Assembly (NCBI RefSeq): GCF_034313845.1
Contig: NZ_JAVIWN010000001.1
Origin: Actimicrobium sp034313845
Lineage (GTDB): Bacteria; Pseudomonadota; Gammaproteobacteria; Burkholderiales; Burkholderiaceae_D
DNA: 64,000 nucleotides
Strand: one strand, 5' to 3'
The notes under the pieces were generated by a model, which was given only the letters and a program-made list of their open reading frames with translations, made no database searches and had not been told where the DNA came from. The position numbers were made by a program, and so were the translations under genes. Position 1 is the first letter of the stretch, and each line of letters opens with the position of its first letter. Positions 42,222-51,077 of the stretch are shown piece by piece.

Positions 42222-42602
42222 ATGATGTATTCAAAACAACTTGTCGTTATCGCCGCAATGCTTGCCCTTGGTGGTTGCATCACATTGCCAGCTGGCCCGG
42301 CGGGTCCGCAAGGTGAGCCAGGTTACACCGGTGCAACCGGAAATACTGGCGCAACTGGCTACACCGGCGCAACCGGCTATACCGGTGCAACCGGAAACAC
42401 AGGCGCAACCGGCTACACCGGTGCAACCGGCAATACCGGAGCAACGGGTTATACGGGTGATACCGGTGCGACGGGTGCAACCGGCTACACCGGCGCGACA
42501 GGCAGCACCGGCGCAACGGGTAATGCAGGTGCGCGTGGCGCGGCAGGTGCCCGCGCCACACCAAGTGGCGACACTGTGGTCATCGTGCCCGGCCAACGTT
42601 AA
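42222..42602 (+). CDS. Collagen-like repeat lipoprotein
   Basis: This 126-residue protein begins with a lipoprotein signal peptide (lipobox LGGC, Cys at residue 19). It continues as 29 uninterrupted Gly-X-Y triplets from residue 25 to about 111. Twenty-two of them (about 34-99) have threonine in the third place and are mostly GAT, GYT and GNT. A short non-repetitive tail (TPSGDTVVIVPGQR) ends the protein. Gly-X-Thr triplets are known in bacterial collagen-like proteins such as Bacillus BclA, where threonines are glycosylated, and they can form triple helices. The DNA under the repeat is itself repetitive in 18-base units. A terminator follows. Function is unknown. Confidence 0.85.
   Translation: MMYSKQLVVIAAMLALGGCITLPAGPAGPQGEPGYTGATGNTGATGYTGATGYTGATGNTGATGYTGATGNTGATGYTGDTGATGATGYTGATGSTGATGNAGARGAAGARATPSGDTVVIVPGQR
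42294..42554 (+). repeat. Tandem triplet-coding repeat of the collagen-like gene
   Basis: The DNA encodes 29 Gly-X-Y triplets. The middle (about 42321-42518) is built from near-identical 18-base units coding for Gly-Tyr/Asn-Thr-Gly-Ala-Thr, with third-position changes between units. Such repeats can expand or shrink by replication slippage in frame. Confidence 0.8.
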
Positions 42603-42628
42603 TCGTTAGAGCAGCCTCGCGTCGCAGA

Positions 42629-42670
42629 AGAATCCCCGTCAGGAGCAACGCCCCTGTCGGAGATTCTTTT
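42629..42670 (+). terminator. Terminator after the collagen-like gene
   Basis: AGAATCCCCGTCAGG and CCTGTCGGAGATTCT can pair at 13 of 15 positions with a short loop between, and the structure ends with TTTT at 42667-42670. It begins 27 bases after the stop codon. Confidence 0.7.
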
Positions 42671-42821
42671 CGTGCACGCGGTGTCTTAGGCTGACACAGG
42701 AGGCAGCAAAGCAGAGGCAGATAACGGGATCGTCGTGCCACGGCATGATCGATCAGTTCGACGTGACAAGCAGATTGGCATTGACCGCTTTCGCGTCCAT
42801 GCGGTGCGTTATCATTCGGGC

Positions 42822-43622
42822 ATGCGACTACATTCATTTCTGATCATGAAGCCGGAGACGTGGGGACCAGTCTTTCTGAGCACGTTACTGAGTTGGTGGG
42901 CCATGTTTCACCTCGGCGCGATCGCACTGGTCATGGCTTTTTCGCCGTCAACTTACTACCGCGCAAACAGAGCCGTCACCTCCCGATTCATCTACGCGAG
43001 TACCTGGCAAGTGCTGCTGTGGTTCACCCTGCTCAGTGCGCTGGTGTGCCAGGTGGTCATCCGCATTGTGGTCGTGACCGCGATCAGTTACGGCTTGTCC
43101 CAGTACGCGCTCGAAATGGTCGTGCGAGTGCTGGTTCTGGAATTGATTCCGCTGTCAGCGGCCATGTTTGTCGCGTTGCGCTCGGGGCTGGCATTCAATG
43201 CCAGTACAGCGCTGCCAACGCCAGTCGAGTCGGCCAATCTGTCGCGCGTGGACTTCAAGCGCTTGCGCAGCGAAGTGGTGCCGCAAGTCGTCGCGGGCGC
43301 ATTCGCCGTCGTCAGCCTGGCGATGGTGAGCAGCGTCATCGTTCTGGTGCTGGCCTATGTCAATGTATACGGTTTGTTGCCTTGGGGACTGGTCGATTAC
43401 ACCCGGACCGTAGGACGTGTTTTTGATCCCATCGTGACGATCGGTTTTGCGCTGAAAACGGTACTCTTCGGGATGGCCGTCGCGGTGATCCCGATGGCAG
43501 CCTTGCTGGAAGAGTCGCGCAAGCAGCAGGCGCTGGTATCGCCGGTCCAGCCCGGTGCCACCCGGTTGTTGACCGTCCTGTTGCTGATCGAAGCAGGCTC
43601 TCTTGCCTTCAAGTACAGCTGA
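42822..43622 (+). CDS. MlaE-type lipid ABC transporter permease
   Basis: This 266-residue membrane protein resembles the MlaE/TrcD permease family that works with MCE proteins in lipid transport between membranes. It has about five to six hydrophobic helices. Near the middle is VLVLELIPLSAAMFVALRSGLAF, corresponding to the family's ELGP...GRSG region. The EIDAL-type motif that normally contacts the ATPase is changed to SRVDFKRLRSEV. The start is uncertain; the ATG at 42822 is chosen and 42846 is possible. It is followed by an MCE-domain gene and a lipoprotein gene. No ATPase gene is present in the cluster. Confidence 0.8.
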   Translation: MRLHSFLIMKPETWGPVFLSTLLSWWAMFHLGAIALVMAFSPSTYYRANRAVTSRFIYASTWQVLLWFTLLSALVCQVVIRIVVVTAISYGLSQYALEMVVRVLVLELIPLSAAMFVALRSGLAFNASTALPTPVESANLSRVDFKRLRSEVVPQVVAGAFAVVSLAMVSSVIVLVLAYVNVYGLLPWGLVDYTRTVGRVFDPIVTIGFALKTVLFGMAVAVIPMAALLEESRKQQALVSPVQPGATRLLTVLLLIEAGSLAFKYS

Positions 43623-43631
43623 TCTAACCTT

Positions 43632-44573
43632 ATGGAGCCCATGGAAAATCCACCCGAAACCACTGCCGTTGCCCACGTCGAATTCAAGGCGGTCGTCTTG
43701 CTGGTCGTCATGACGGCACTGATCGTCAGCTTTTTGCTGTACGTCATGTTTGCGCGTGGTGTGTTTGACAGCACCCAGCGTCTTGTGCTGATCTCGGATG
43801 ATTCGGAGGGCGTTATTGTTGGCATGGATCTGACGTTTTCAGGGTTTCCGATCGGGCGGGTTCAGCGCATCGAACTGGCGCCAGATGGCAAGGCCCGTAT
43901 CCTGCTCGACGTGCCACGCGATGATGCGCACTGGTTGCGCACCTCCAGTATCTTCACGATGGAACGCGGCATGGTCGGTGACACCCGCATCAGGGCATTT
44001 ACCGGAATATTTACCGATCCGCCGTTGCCACCCGGTGCCGAGCGCACCGTGCTGCGCGGCGATACTGCAGCAGAAATTCCCCGCCTGGTCGCGGCGGCAC
44101 GCAGCCTTCTCGATAACCTCGGCAGCATGACCAGCGAGGGCGCGCCACTCAATGCCACCCTGGCCAACGTTCAGGGTGCAACGGCAAATCTGTCAGGTAA
44201 ATATGGATTGCTGGGCGGTGCACTGGGCAGCGACGACAATGCCAAAAAGCTGATCGCCACAGTCGACAACATCAATACGCTGCTGACCAAAGCCGATCAG
44301 CGCGTGTTCGGCAAGCAGGGCGTGATGGACGATGCGCAGGCGACCATCTTGCAGCTCAATGGCGTGCTGGCCGATGCCCGTGCCAGTCTGACCAAAGTCG
44401 ATGCGGTACTGGCTGAAGCGCAGGCAGTCGGTGCCAATGCCCGCGTTGCCACCAACGACCTTGGCGCATTGCGTGCCGAGGTTGACACCAGCTTGCGCAA
44501 AGTGACCAGCCTGGTTGACGAAATCAATCGCAAGTGGCCATTTGCTCGCGATAACCAGATCAAACTCCCTTGA
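43632..44573 (+). CDS. MCE-domain (MlaD-like) lipid-binding protein
   Basis: This 313-residue protein has one N-terminal membrane helix (about 18-40) and then an MCE domain. The typical segments are LVLISDDSEGVIVGMDLTFSGFPIGRVQRIEL and ARILLDVPRDDAHWLR. A helical C-terminal part (about 140-310) may form a coiled coil or tube. MCE proteins form rings that carry phospholipids or other lipids across the periplasm. It follows the permease gene after 9 bases and overlaps the lipoprotein gene by four bases (TTGA). In-frame ATGs at 43632 and 43641 are both possible starts. Confidence 0.88.
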   Translation: MEPMENPPETTAVAHVEFKAVVLLVVMTALIVSFLLYVMFARGVFDSTQRLVLISDDSEGVIVGMDLTFSGFPIGRVQRIELAPDGKARILLDVPRDDAHWLRTSSIFTMERGMVGDTRIRAFTGIFTDPPLPPGAERTVLRGDTAAEIPRLVAAARSLLDNLGSMTSEGAPLNATLANVQGATANLSGKYGLLGGALGSDDNAKKLIATVDNINTLLTKADQRVFGKQGVMDDAQATILQLNGVLADARASLTKVDAVLAEAQAVGANARVATNDLGALRAEVDTSLRKVTSLVDEINRKWPFARDNQIKLP

Positions 44574-45208
44574 AAAAACTCGCGATAACTTTCTCTCTCC
44601 TTCTGGCCGGTTGTGCCAGCACGCCTGCGTCCCCGGACTGGCAGGGCAATGCCTACAGCGCGCTCGACAGTTTTACATCGACTTACCTGAAGGGAAACAC
44701 ACGGTCTGCCGAGGCCGACTTCGCGCGTGCCCGTGCTGATATCAGTAGCACTGGTCGTGCTGATTTAGTGGCCCGTGCCGAGCTGGTGCGCTGTGCCGTG
44801 CGGGTTGCCAGTCTGGAATTTGATGACTGTGCCGGCTATCAGCCGTTCGCTGCTGACGCCGGTAAAGCCGAACGCAGTTATGCGGCTTATCTGACTGCGC
44901 GCTGGCAAGATGTCGATGCGGCGTTATTGCCGCCGCAGCATCGGGCAATGGTTGGCTCGTCGGCCACTTCGGTGAGCACAATCGACGATCCGCTGGCACG
45001 CCTGATCGCGGCGGGTGCGTTGCTGCAAGCTGGCCGGTTGTCGCCGGCAGACACGATCAGCGCGACGGAGTCGGCGTCCGCGCAAGGATGGCGCCGTCCG
45101 CTGCTGGCGTGGCTGGGTGTGCAACTCAGGAGCGCGCAGGAAGCCGGAGATTCGGAGGGAGTGACACGCTTGCAGAGACGCATCAATCTGATCTCGGCAT
45201 CGTTGTGA
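44570..45208 (+). CDS. Outer-membrane-type lipoprotein of the MCE cluster
   Basis: This 212-residue protein starts at a TTG that overlaps the stop of the MCE gene. It has a lipoprotein signal peptide with lipobox LAGC (Cys at residue 15), and the next residue is Ala, which suits outer-membrane sorting. The mature part is alanine-rich and helical with no recognised domain. Similar lipoproteins sit beside MCE genes in other operons, where they help anchor or dock the complex at the outer membrane. That role is inferred here from context. Confidence 0.75.
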   Translation: MKKLAITFSLLLAGCASTPASPDWQGNAYSALDSFTSTYLKGNTRSAEADFARARADISSTGRADLVARAELVRCAVRVASLEFDDCAGYQPFAADAGKAERSYAAYLTARWQDVDAALLPPQHRAMVGSSATSVSTIDDPLARLIAAGALLQAGRLSPADTISATESASAQGWRRPLLAWLGVQLRSAQEAGDSEGVTRLQRRINLISASL

Positions 45209-45265
45209 GGGCTGGTGAGCTTGTCCGTCACCGACCCGAATCGACCACCTCATTTCTTGGCTCGC

Positions 45266-45295
45266 TTGACAACTTCAGGTATCAACACTTACCCT
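45266..45295 (+). promoter_or_regulatory. Possible promoter upstream of zipA
   Basis: A perfect -35 hexamer TTGACA (45266-45271) is followed after 18 bases by TACCCT (45290-45295), a moderate -10 hexamer. A short perfect dyad CACTCT-GTT-AGAGTG lies just downstream at 45324-45338. This is consistent with a separate zipA-ligA promoter, but it is not proven. Confidence 0.4.
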
Positions 45296-45479
45296 AAGCG
45301 CCATTCTGGAAGACCTTGGTTCACACTCTGTTAGAGTGAGAAAAATCGTTTTTCCTTCACTGTTTGCCCTGACTTTCAAAGACACCCGTGCCACTTTTTT
45401 TCAGCGTAATACCTTTTACCGATTTCCCATTCAGGCAAGGCTGTGCCATGCACCAGCCTGTCAGCGAGGCAACGACGGT

Positions 45480-46586
45480 ATGACCGACCTACAAGCCAGT
45501 CTCATCGCCATCGGCGCCGCCATTGTCATTGCCGTGATCGGCTACAACAAGTGGCAGGAATTCAAGGCCAAGAAAAGCGTCGAGCGGGCCTTTGCCTCGA
45601 CCCGGGACGATGTACTGATGACGCCTTCCTCGCGTGAGGAGGCAAGCCCTCCGGCTGTGCGGCAGGAGCCGGGATTTTTTGCTGCTGGCGAACAGTCCTC
45701 CGAGTTTGACGGGAATGCGTTGCCCGCCGCCGATGGCGTGCCGGTTGCAGAAGAAGACTTTGCCATTCCGGTTCGTGCCGCGACCACGGCGTCCGACTTG
45801 CCCGTCGACGAACTGGTCGACTGCCTCATTCCTCTGACGCTGGATCAGCCATTGCGGGGCGAAAAAATCCTGGCCGCTTTTCGTGACTTGCGCCAGGCGG
45901 GCAGCAAGCCGTTGCACACGATCGGTTTGCGCGACGGAGCCCACTGGGAAGCGATTACTCACGGTGCGCAATACAGCATGCTGCAGGTAGGTGTGCAACT
46001 GGCCAACCGGTCTTCCTCCCTCAATGAAATCGAATATTCCGAACTGGTAATGGCATTGCGTGCCGTGGCCGAAGAACTCGGTGCCGATCCGGATATTCCG
46101 GACATGAAGCACGTGATGCAAAGCGCGCGCGCACTGCATCAGTTCATTACCGAATTCGATGCGCATCTGAGTGTCAATATCCAGTCCAACAGTGAACCGT
46201 GGCTGATCAGCACCTTGCTCATCGCCCTTGAAAAGCAAGGGTTCGATGTGCGTCCCGAGGGACGGTTGGTGATGCCGGATGGCGAAGGCGACGTGCTGTT
46301 TTCGCTGTCGACCAATGTCACGCTGGCGGCCGATACGACCTCGCGCCTGACCTTGCTGCTCGATGTGCCGCGGGTGAGTCAGGCTCACAATGGTTTCGGT
46401 GCACTCACCGCATGCGCCCGTTCGCTGGCGCTCCGGATGGATGGTACGGTGGTCGATGATGGCAATCAGCCGTTATCGGAACAGGCGCTGTCAGAGATCG
46501 CCGTCCAGGTCAATGAGTTTTACGCCAACATGCTGGCGGCCGATATTCCGGCCGGGTCGCCCCGTGCGCTGCGCTTGTTTAGCTGA
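45480..46586 (+). CDS. zipA: Cell division protein ZipA
   Basis: ZipA anchors FtsZ to the inner membrane during septum assembly. The 368-residue protein has an N-terminal membrane segment (about 5-22) and a charged segment. A long linker follows, then a C-terminal FtsZ-binding domain (about 240-360) with VLFSLSTNVTLAADTTSRLTLLLDVPRVS. The ATG at 45480 is chosen because it begins the membrane anchor; the longer frame to 45336 does not look native. ligA follows three bases after its stop, the usual zipA-ligA order. The smc gene that often precedes zipA is absent; an MCE cluster lies there. Confidence 0.92.
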   Translation: MTDLQASLIAIGAAIVIAVIGYNKWQEFKAKKSVERAFASTRDDVLMTPSSREEASPPAVRQEPGFFAAGEQSSEFDGNALPAADGVPVAEEDFAIPVRAATTASDLPVDELVDCLIPLTLDQPLRGEKILAAFRDLRQAGSKPLHTIGLRDGAHWEAITHGAQYSMLQVGVQLANRSSSLNEIEYSELVMALRAVAEELGADPDIPDMKHVMQSARALHQFITEFDAHLSVNIQSNSEPWLISTLLIALEKQGFDVRPEGRLVMPDGEGDVLFSLSTNVTLAADTTSRLTLLLDVPRVSQAHNGFGALTACARSLALRMDGTVVDDGNQPLSEQALSEIAVQVNEFYANMLAADIPAGSPRALRLFS

Positions 46587-46588
46587 TC

Positions 46589-48628
46589 ATGGCCAGCGTT
46601 GTAGTGACTGATGCCGCTGCACGGGCAGCGGCGTTGCGCAGCCTGCTGGATCGCCACGCCCATGCCTACTACGTGCTGGATGCGCCGACGATTCCGGACC
46701 CCGATTACGACCTGCTGTTTCGCGAACTCGAAGCGCTCGAAGCCGCACATCCCGAGTTGGTGACTACCGATTCGCCGACGCAGCGTGTTGGTGCCCCGCC
46801 TCTGCCTGAGTTCGTTCAGGTGAGACATTCGGTGCCGATGCTGTCCTTGTCGAACGGGTTTGCCGACGACGATGTGATCGCCTTCGATCGCCGCGTGCGC
46901 GACGGCCTGCAGAGTGCCGGCGAGGTCGCGTATGCCGCTGAACTCAAGTTTGACGGACTCGCCATCAACTTGCGCTATGAAGCCGGCGTGCTGGTCGAAG
47001 CCGCCACGCGTGGCGATGGCAGCACCGGTGAAAACGTCACCGTCAACATTCGCACACTGCGCGGCATCCCGCTGCGCCTGCATACCCCGACACCGCCAGC
47101 AGTCATCGATGTACGCGGCGAAGTCTTGCTCTACAAGGCCGATTTCGCCAGCCTCAATGCGCGCCAGCGCGCCGCCGGACTCAAGGAGTTTGCCAATCCC
47201 CGCAATGCCGCCGCCGGCAGTTTGCGCCAGCTTGATTCGCGCATTACCGCGCAACGCGCGCTGCGCTTTTTTGCCTATGGCATCGGCACCCTCGACGGGG
47301 CGGAGATGCCGGCCTCGCACTCCGCTCTGCTGGACTGGTATCGCACACTCGGCATCCCGGTCTGCAACGAGCGCAAGGTCGTGCGTGGCGCGGCGGGCTT
47401 GCTCGACTTTTACCGTGATATCGGCACCCGGCGTGCCTCCTTGCCGTATGAAATCGACGGCGTGGTCTACAAGGTCGACGAGACCGCCCAGCAACAGCAA
47501 CTGGGCTTTGTTGCGCGTGCTCCGCGCTACGCATTGGCCCACAAGTTTCCGGCCGAAGAAGCCAGCACCGTGGTGCAAGGTATCGATGTGCAGGTCGGTC
47601 GCACCGGCGCGATCACGCCAGTGGCACGGTTGATGCCGGTCGCCGTGGGCGGCGTGATCGTCACCAATGCCACGCTGCACAATGAAGATGAAGTACGGCG
47701 CAAGGACATCCGCATTGGCGACACCGTCATCGTCCGCCGTGCTGGCGACGTGATTCCCGAAGTCGTGGCGTTCATTGCCGACTTGCGCGGCCCGGACGTG
47801 CAGGAGTTCATCATGCCGACCGTGTGTCCGGTGTGCGGTTCGGCCATCGTCCGGCTCGACGAAGAAGCCATCGCACGCTGTTCCGGTGGCTGGATAAAAT
47901 GCGCGGCGCAGCGCAAGGGCGGTTTGCTGCACTTCGTGTCACGCCGAGCGATGGATATCGAAGGCTTGGGTGAGCAACTGGTCGTGCAACTGGTCGATCG
48001 CGAAGTCATCCGCACGCCGGCCGACCTGTACAAGCTCGGTCTGGTTGGCTTGTCAGAGCTGGCACGCATGGCCGACAAGTCGGCGCGCAACGTGCTGGCG
48101 GCGCTCGAGAAATCGAAATCCACCACGCTGGCACGTTTCATTTACGCGCTCGGCATTCGTCATGTCGGCGAAGCCACCGCGAAAGAACTGGCGGCGCATT
48201 TCGGTCAGCTCGACGCCGTGATGACGGCGACCGAAGAACAATTGCTGGACGTGGCCGATGTGGGGCCGGTCGTTGCGCGTTCCATTCTTGAATTTTTTGC
48301 CGATCCGCTCAACATCGAACTGGTCGAGCAATTGCGCGCAGCCGGATTGCACTGGACCGAGCACGCAGGACGGCAAGTGGCCAGCCTGCCGCAGAGTGGC
48401 AAGACCTTCGTGCTGACCGGCACCTTGCCGACGCTGGCGCGCGATGAAGCCGCGGCACTGATCGAGGCGGCCGGCGGCAAGGTGGCCGGCTCGGTCTCGA
48501 AAAAAACCAGTTACGTCGTAGCCGGCAGCGATGCCGGCAGCAAGCTCGCCAAGGCACAGGAACTCGGCCTGGCGATACTCGATGAAGCCGGATTACTCCA
48601 ACTTTTGAAAGCAGACCCTGATGCGTAA
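46589..48628 (+). CDS. ligA: NAD-dependent DNA ligase
   Basis: LigA seals nicks in DNA using NAD as adenylyl donor. The 679-residue protein is full length. It has the N-terminal Ia domain, the adenylation lysine K120 in AELKFDGLA, the OB-fold region and a zinc-binding cysteine set (CPVCGS then CSGGWIKC). Helix-hairpin-helix repeats and a C-terminal BRCT domain (SGKTFVLTGTLP) complete it. It lies directly after zipA. Its 3' end overlaps the galU start by eight bases, so the two should be translationally linked. Confidence 0.97.
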   Translation: MASVVVTDAAARAAALRSLLDRHAHAYYVLDAPTIPDPDYDLLFRELEALEAAHPELVTTDSPTQRVGAPPLPEFVQVRHSVPMLSLSNGFADDDVIAFDRRVRDGLQSAGEVAYAAELKFDGLAINLRYEAGVLVEAATRGDGSTGENVTVNIRTLRGIPLRLHTPTPPAVIDVRGEVLLYKADFASLNARQRAAGLKEFANPRNAAAGSLRQLDSRITAQRALRFFAYGIGTLDGAEMPASHSALLDWYRTLGIPVCNERKVVRGAAGLLDFYRDIGTRRASLPYEIDGVVYKVDETAQQQQLGFVARAPRYALAHKFPAEEASTVVQGIDVQVGRTGAITPVARLMPVAVGGVIVTNATLHNEDEVRRKDIRIGDTVIVRRAGDVIPEVVAFIADLRGPDVQEFIMPTVCPVCGSAIVRLDEEAIARCSGGWIKCAAQRKGGLLHFVSRRAMDIEGLGEQLVVQLVDREVIRTPADLYKLGLVGLSELARMADKSARNVLAALEKSKSTTLARFIYALGIRHVGEATAKELAAHFGQLDAVMTATEEQLLDVADVGPVVARSILEFFADPLNIELVEQLRAAGLHWTEHAGRQVASLPQSGKTFVLTGTLPTLARDEAAALIEAAGGKVAGSVSKKTSYVVAGSDAGSKLAKAQELGLAILDEAGLLQLLKADPDA

Positions 48629-49496
48629 AATTAAGAAAGCCGTTTTTCCGGTTGCCGGTCTCGGCAGCCGATTTCTGCCAGCGACCAAGGCGCAACCGAA
48701 AGAGATGTTGCCCATCGTTGACAAGCCATTGATCCAGTATGCGGTCGAAGAAGCTGTCGCCGCTGGCATCACCGAAATGATCTTCATCACCGGTCGCAAC
48801 AAGCGCGCCATCGAAGACCATTTCGATACGGCCTACGAACTCGAAGCCGAACTCGAAGCACACGGCAAGAATCAGCTGCTGGAGCTGGTGCAAAACGTGA
48901 TCCCCAAACACATCGCGTGCATCTACATCCGTCAGTCCGCTGCCCTCGGACTTGGCCATGCCGTGCTGTGCGCGCGGCCGGTCGTCGGCAACGAACCGTT
49001 TGCCGTGCTGCTGGCAGATGACTTCATGGATGTGCCGGACGGCACGACGCCGGTGCTGGCGCAGATGACGGACATCTTTTCGCGTCAGGGCTCCAGCCTG
49101 CTGGCGGTGCAGGATGTGCCGCGTGCCGAGACCCGGCAATACGGCATTGTCAGCGTCTCGCCATTTGCGAAAATGCTTGAGCAGGTCAATGCGATCGTCG
49201 AAAAACCGGCGGCCGATGTGGCGCCGTCGACGCTGGCCGTCGTGGGCCGCTATGTGCTGACCAACGGGATTTTCGATTACCTCGAAAAGCTCGAGCAGGG
49301 TGCCGGTGGCGAACTGCAACTGACCGACGGCATCTCGGCAATGATCGAGTCCGAGCGCGTGCTGGCCTATCGCTACGAAGGCCAGCGGTATGACTGCGGC
49401 TCCAAGCTCGGTTACCTGAAAGCGTCGATGGCGATGGGACTGAAGCATCCCGAAACCGGCAAGGCTTTTACTGACTACCTGGCGAGCCTGCGATGA
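48621..49496 (+). CDS. galU: UTP-glucose-1-phosphate uridylyltransferase
   Basis: GalU makes UDP-glucose for polysaccharide, lipopolysaccharide and galactose metabolism. The 291-residue protein has the nucleotide-binding start AGLGSRFLPATKAQPKEMLP, the catalytic ADDFMD region and the YDCGSKLGYLKA segment near the C-terminus. It overlaps ligA by eight bases and def by four (ATGA). The cluster ligA-galU-def therefore looks like one transcript, although the products act in unrelated pathways. Confidence 0.96.
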   Translation: MRKIKKAVFPVAGLGSRFLPATKAQPKEMLPIVDKPLIQYAVEEAVAAGITEMIFITGRNKRAIEDHFDTAYELEAELEAHGKNQLLELVQNVIPKHIACIYIRQSAALGLGHAVLCARPVVGNEPFAVLLADDFMDVPDGTTPVLAQMTDIFSRQGSSLLAVQDVPRAETRQYGIVSVSPFAKMLEQVNAIVEKPAADVAPSTLAVVGRYVLTNGIFDYLEKLEQGAGGELQLTDGISAMIESERVLAYRYEGQRYDCGSKLGYLKASMAMGLKHPETGKAFTDYLASLR

Positions 49497-50029
49497 CCGT
49501 CCGCGAAATTTTAAAAATGGGCGACCCGCGTCTGTTGCGCGTGGCCGAACCGGTAACCGAGTTCGATACACCGGCAATGCGCCTGCTGATCGCCGATATG
49601 TTCGAGACCATGCATGCGGTCAATGGTGCGGGTCTCGCCGCACCACAGATCGGCGTCAATTTGCAACTGGTGATTTATGGCTCGCGCAATAACGTGCGCT
49701 ATCCGGAAGCGCCCGAAGTCCCGGAAACCATCCTGATCAATCCGGTACTCACACCGTTGTCCGAAGAGATCGTCGAGAACTGGGAAGGTTGCCTGTCGGT
49801 GCCCGGTTTGCGCGGCGTGGTGCCGCGCTGGAATGCGCTGCATTACGAAGGGCTCGACCAGTTCGGCGCAGTCATCAGCCGCGATGTCGAAGGATTCCAT
49901 GCGCGCGTCGTACAGCACGAATGCGATCACCTCATCGGCATTCTGTACCCGATGCGCGTGACCGATTTCAGCCGCTTCGGTTACACCAGTGTGCTGTTTC
50001 CGGAACTTGATGGAGACGAAGACGATTGA
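49493..50029 (+). CDS. def: Peptide deformylase
   Basis: Peptide deformylase removes the formyl group from nascent proteins. The 178-residue protein has the three family motifs: GAGLAAPQIG (46-54), EGCLSVP with the metal ligand C100, and QHECDHLIG with H142 and H146 as metal ligands and E143 as catalytic base. It is not next to fmt, the usual partner, so it may be a second copy with an fmt-linked one elsewhere. It overlaps galU by four bases and converges with ppk2. Its C-terminal extension is typical of this sub-group. Confidence 0.95.
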   Translation: MTVREILKMGDPRLLRVAEPVTEFDTPAMRLLIADMFETMHAVNGAGLAAPQIGVNLQLVIYGSRNNVRYPEAPEVPETILINPVLTPLSEEIVENWEGCLSVPGLRGVVPRWNALHYEGLDQFGAVISRDVEGFHARVVQHECDHLIGILYPMRVTDFSRFGYTSVLFPELDGDEDD

Positions 50030-50114
50030 ATTCCGGTAGCTATCAAGCGGTATAAAAAATTACCGTCGACGGCACCGGACGTCGCTGGCAGATGCCGGTC
50101 ATTGCGTCAGTCGG

Positions 50115-50987
50115 TCACTCGTTCATCAGCTGACCGCGAATCGACAGCAATTCCTTCTGACGCTTGGCATCAGTTTCGGGGTAGTTCATCTTGAGTGACT
50201 TGAGCGTATCGAGAATGACCTCCGAAATAATCAGACGGGCGTTTTCCTTGTCATCGGCCGGTATCACATACCATGGCGCATCTTTTGTGCTGGTCGCACT
50301 CAGGCAGGCTTCATAGGCGGTCATGTATTGCGGCCAGAATTGTCGCTCGGTGATGTCGGCACTACTGAATTTCCAGTTCTTCGCCGGGTCGTCGATGCGG
50401 TCAAGAAAGCGCTGGCGCTGCTCGTCCTTTGACAAGTGCAGAAAAAACTTGATGACGTGTGTGCCACTGCGATGCAGGTGTTCTTCCGAGTGGACGATCG
50501 ACTCGTAGCGCTCCTCCCAGATTTTTTTCGGGTTGAGCCGGCCATCGGGAAGTCCCTGGCTACGCAGGATTTCCGGGTGCACGCGGACAATCAGTACCTC
50601 TTCGTAATAGGACCGATTGAAGATGCCGATGCGGCCGCGCTCGGGCAAGCACTGCGTGGTGCGCCACAGGAAGTCGTGCTCCAGTTCGGCCGCACTGGGG
50701 TGCTTGAAGCTGAACACCTGGCAGCCTTGCGGATTGATGCCTGACATCACGTGCTTGATGGCACCGTCCTTTCCCGCTGCATCCATTGCCTGAAAAATCA
50801 GCAGTACGGCGTAGCGGCTTGATGCATAGAGCAGCTGCTGTAATTCGCTCAGGTCCGCGACCTGTTCGGCCAGCAGCTCCTGATACTTTTCCTTCGATTT
50901 GTAGACGGGCTTGACCCGCGTCGGCCATTTGTCGAGCTTGACCGTATCGCCTTGCTGTACCCGAAAATCCTTGGTGTTGATTTTCAT
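50115..50987 (-). CDS. Polyphosphate kinase 2 family protein
   Basis: PPK2 enzymes transfer phosphate between polyphosphate and nucleotides. The 290-residue protein has the Walker A-like motif FQAMDAAGKDGAIKHV, the PERGRIGIFNRSYYEEVLIVRVHPE region (Walker B and lid) and the C-terminal APWYVIPADDKENAR motif. This is the single-domain form with about 290 residues. Sub-class (AMP or ADP specificity) is not assigned from sequence alone. It lies 90 bases upstream of nothing else on its strand and downstream of the phaC-like gene, so it could be co-transcribed with that operon. It converges with def. Confidence 0.9.
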   Translation of the reverse strand: MKINTKDFRVQQGDTVKLDKWPTRVKPVYKSKEKYQELLAEQVADLSELQQLLYASSRYAVLLIFQAMDAAGKDGAIKHVMSGINPQGCQVFSFKHPSAAELEHDFLWRTTQCLPERGRIGIFNRSYYEEVLIVRVHPEILRSQGLPDGRLNPKKIWEERYESIVHSEEHLHRSGTHVIKFFLHLSKDEQRQRFLDRIDDPAKNWKFSSADITERQFWPQYMTAYEACLSATSTKDAPWYVIPADDKENARLIISEVILDTLKSLKMNYPETDAKRQKELLSIRGQLMNE

Positions 50988-51077
50988 TGTGACCCTTTCG
51001 GTGTTTGTCGGTTGCTAGCGAGTGCCCCAGCTTACAGGCATTGATTGGCCGTAAGGGGGCGACAGCGATGACCGATG

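Noticed and set aside
42294..42554. Regular repeats that could suggest a CRISPR array
   Set aside because: The units are contiguous, in frame and coding for Gly-X-Y triplets; there are no unique spacers and no cas genes nearby.
42231..42596. A cysteine-rich repetitive minus-strand frame opposite the collagen-like gene
   Set aside because: The repeat pattern is the complement of the Gly-X-Thr codons; the plus strand has the ribosome site, lipobox and terminator.
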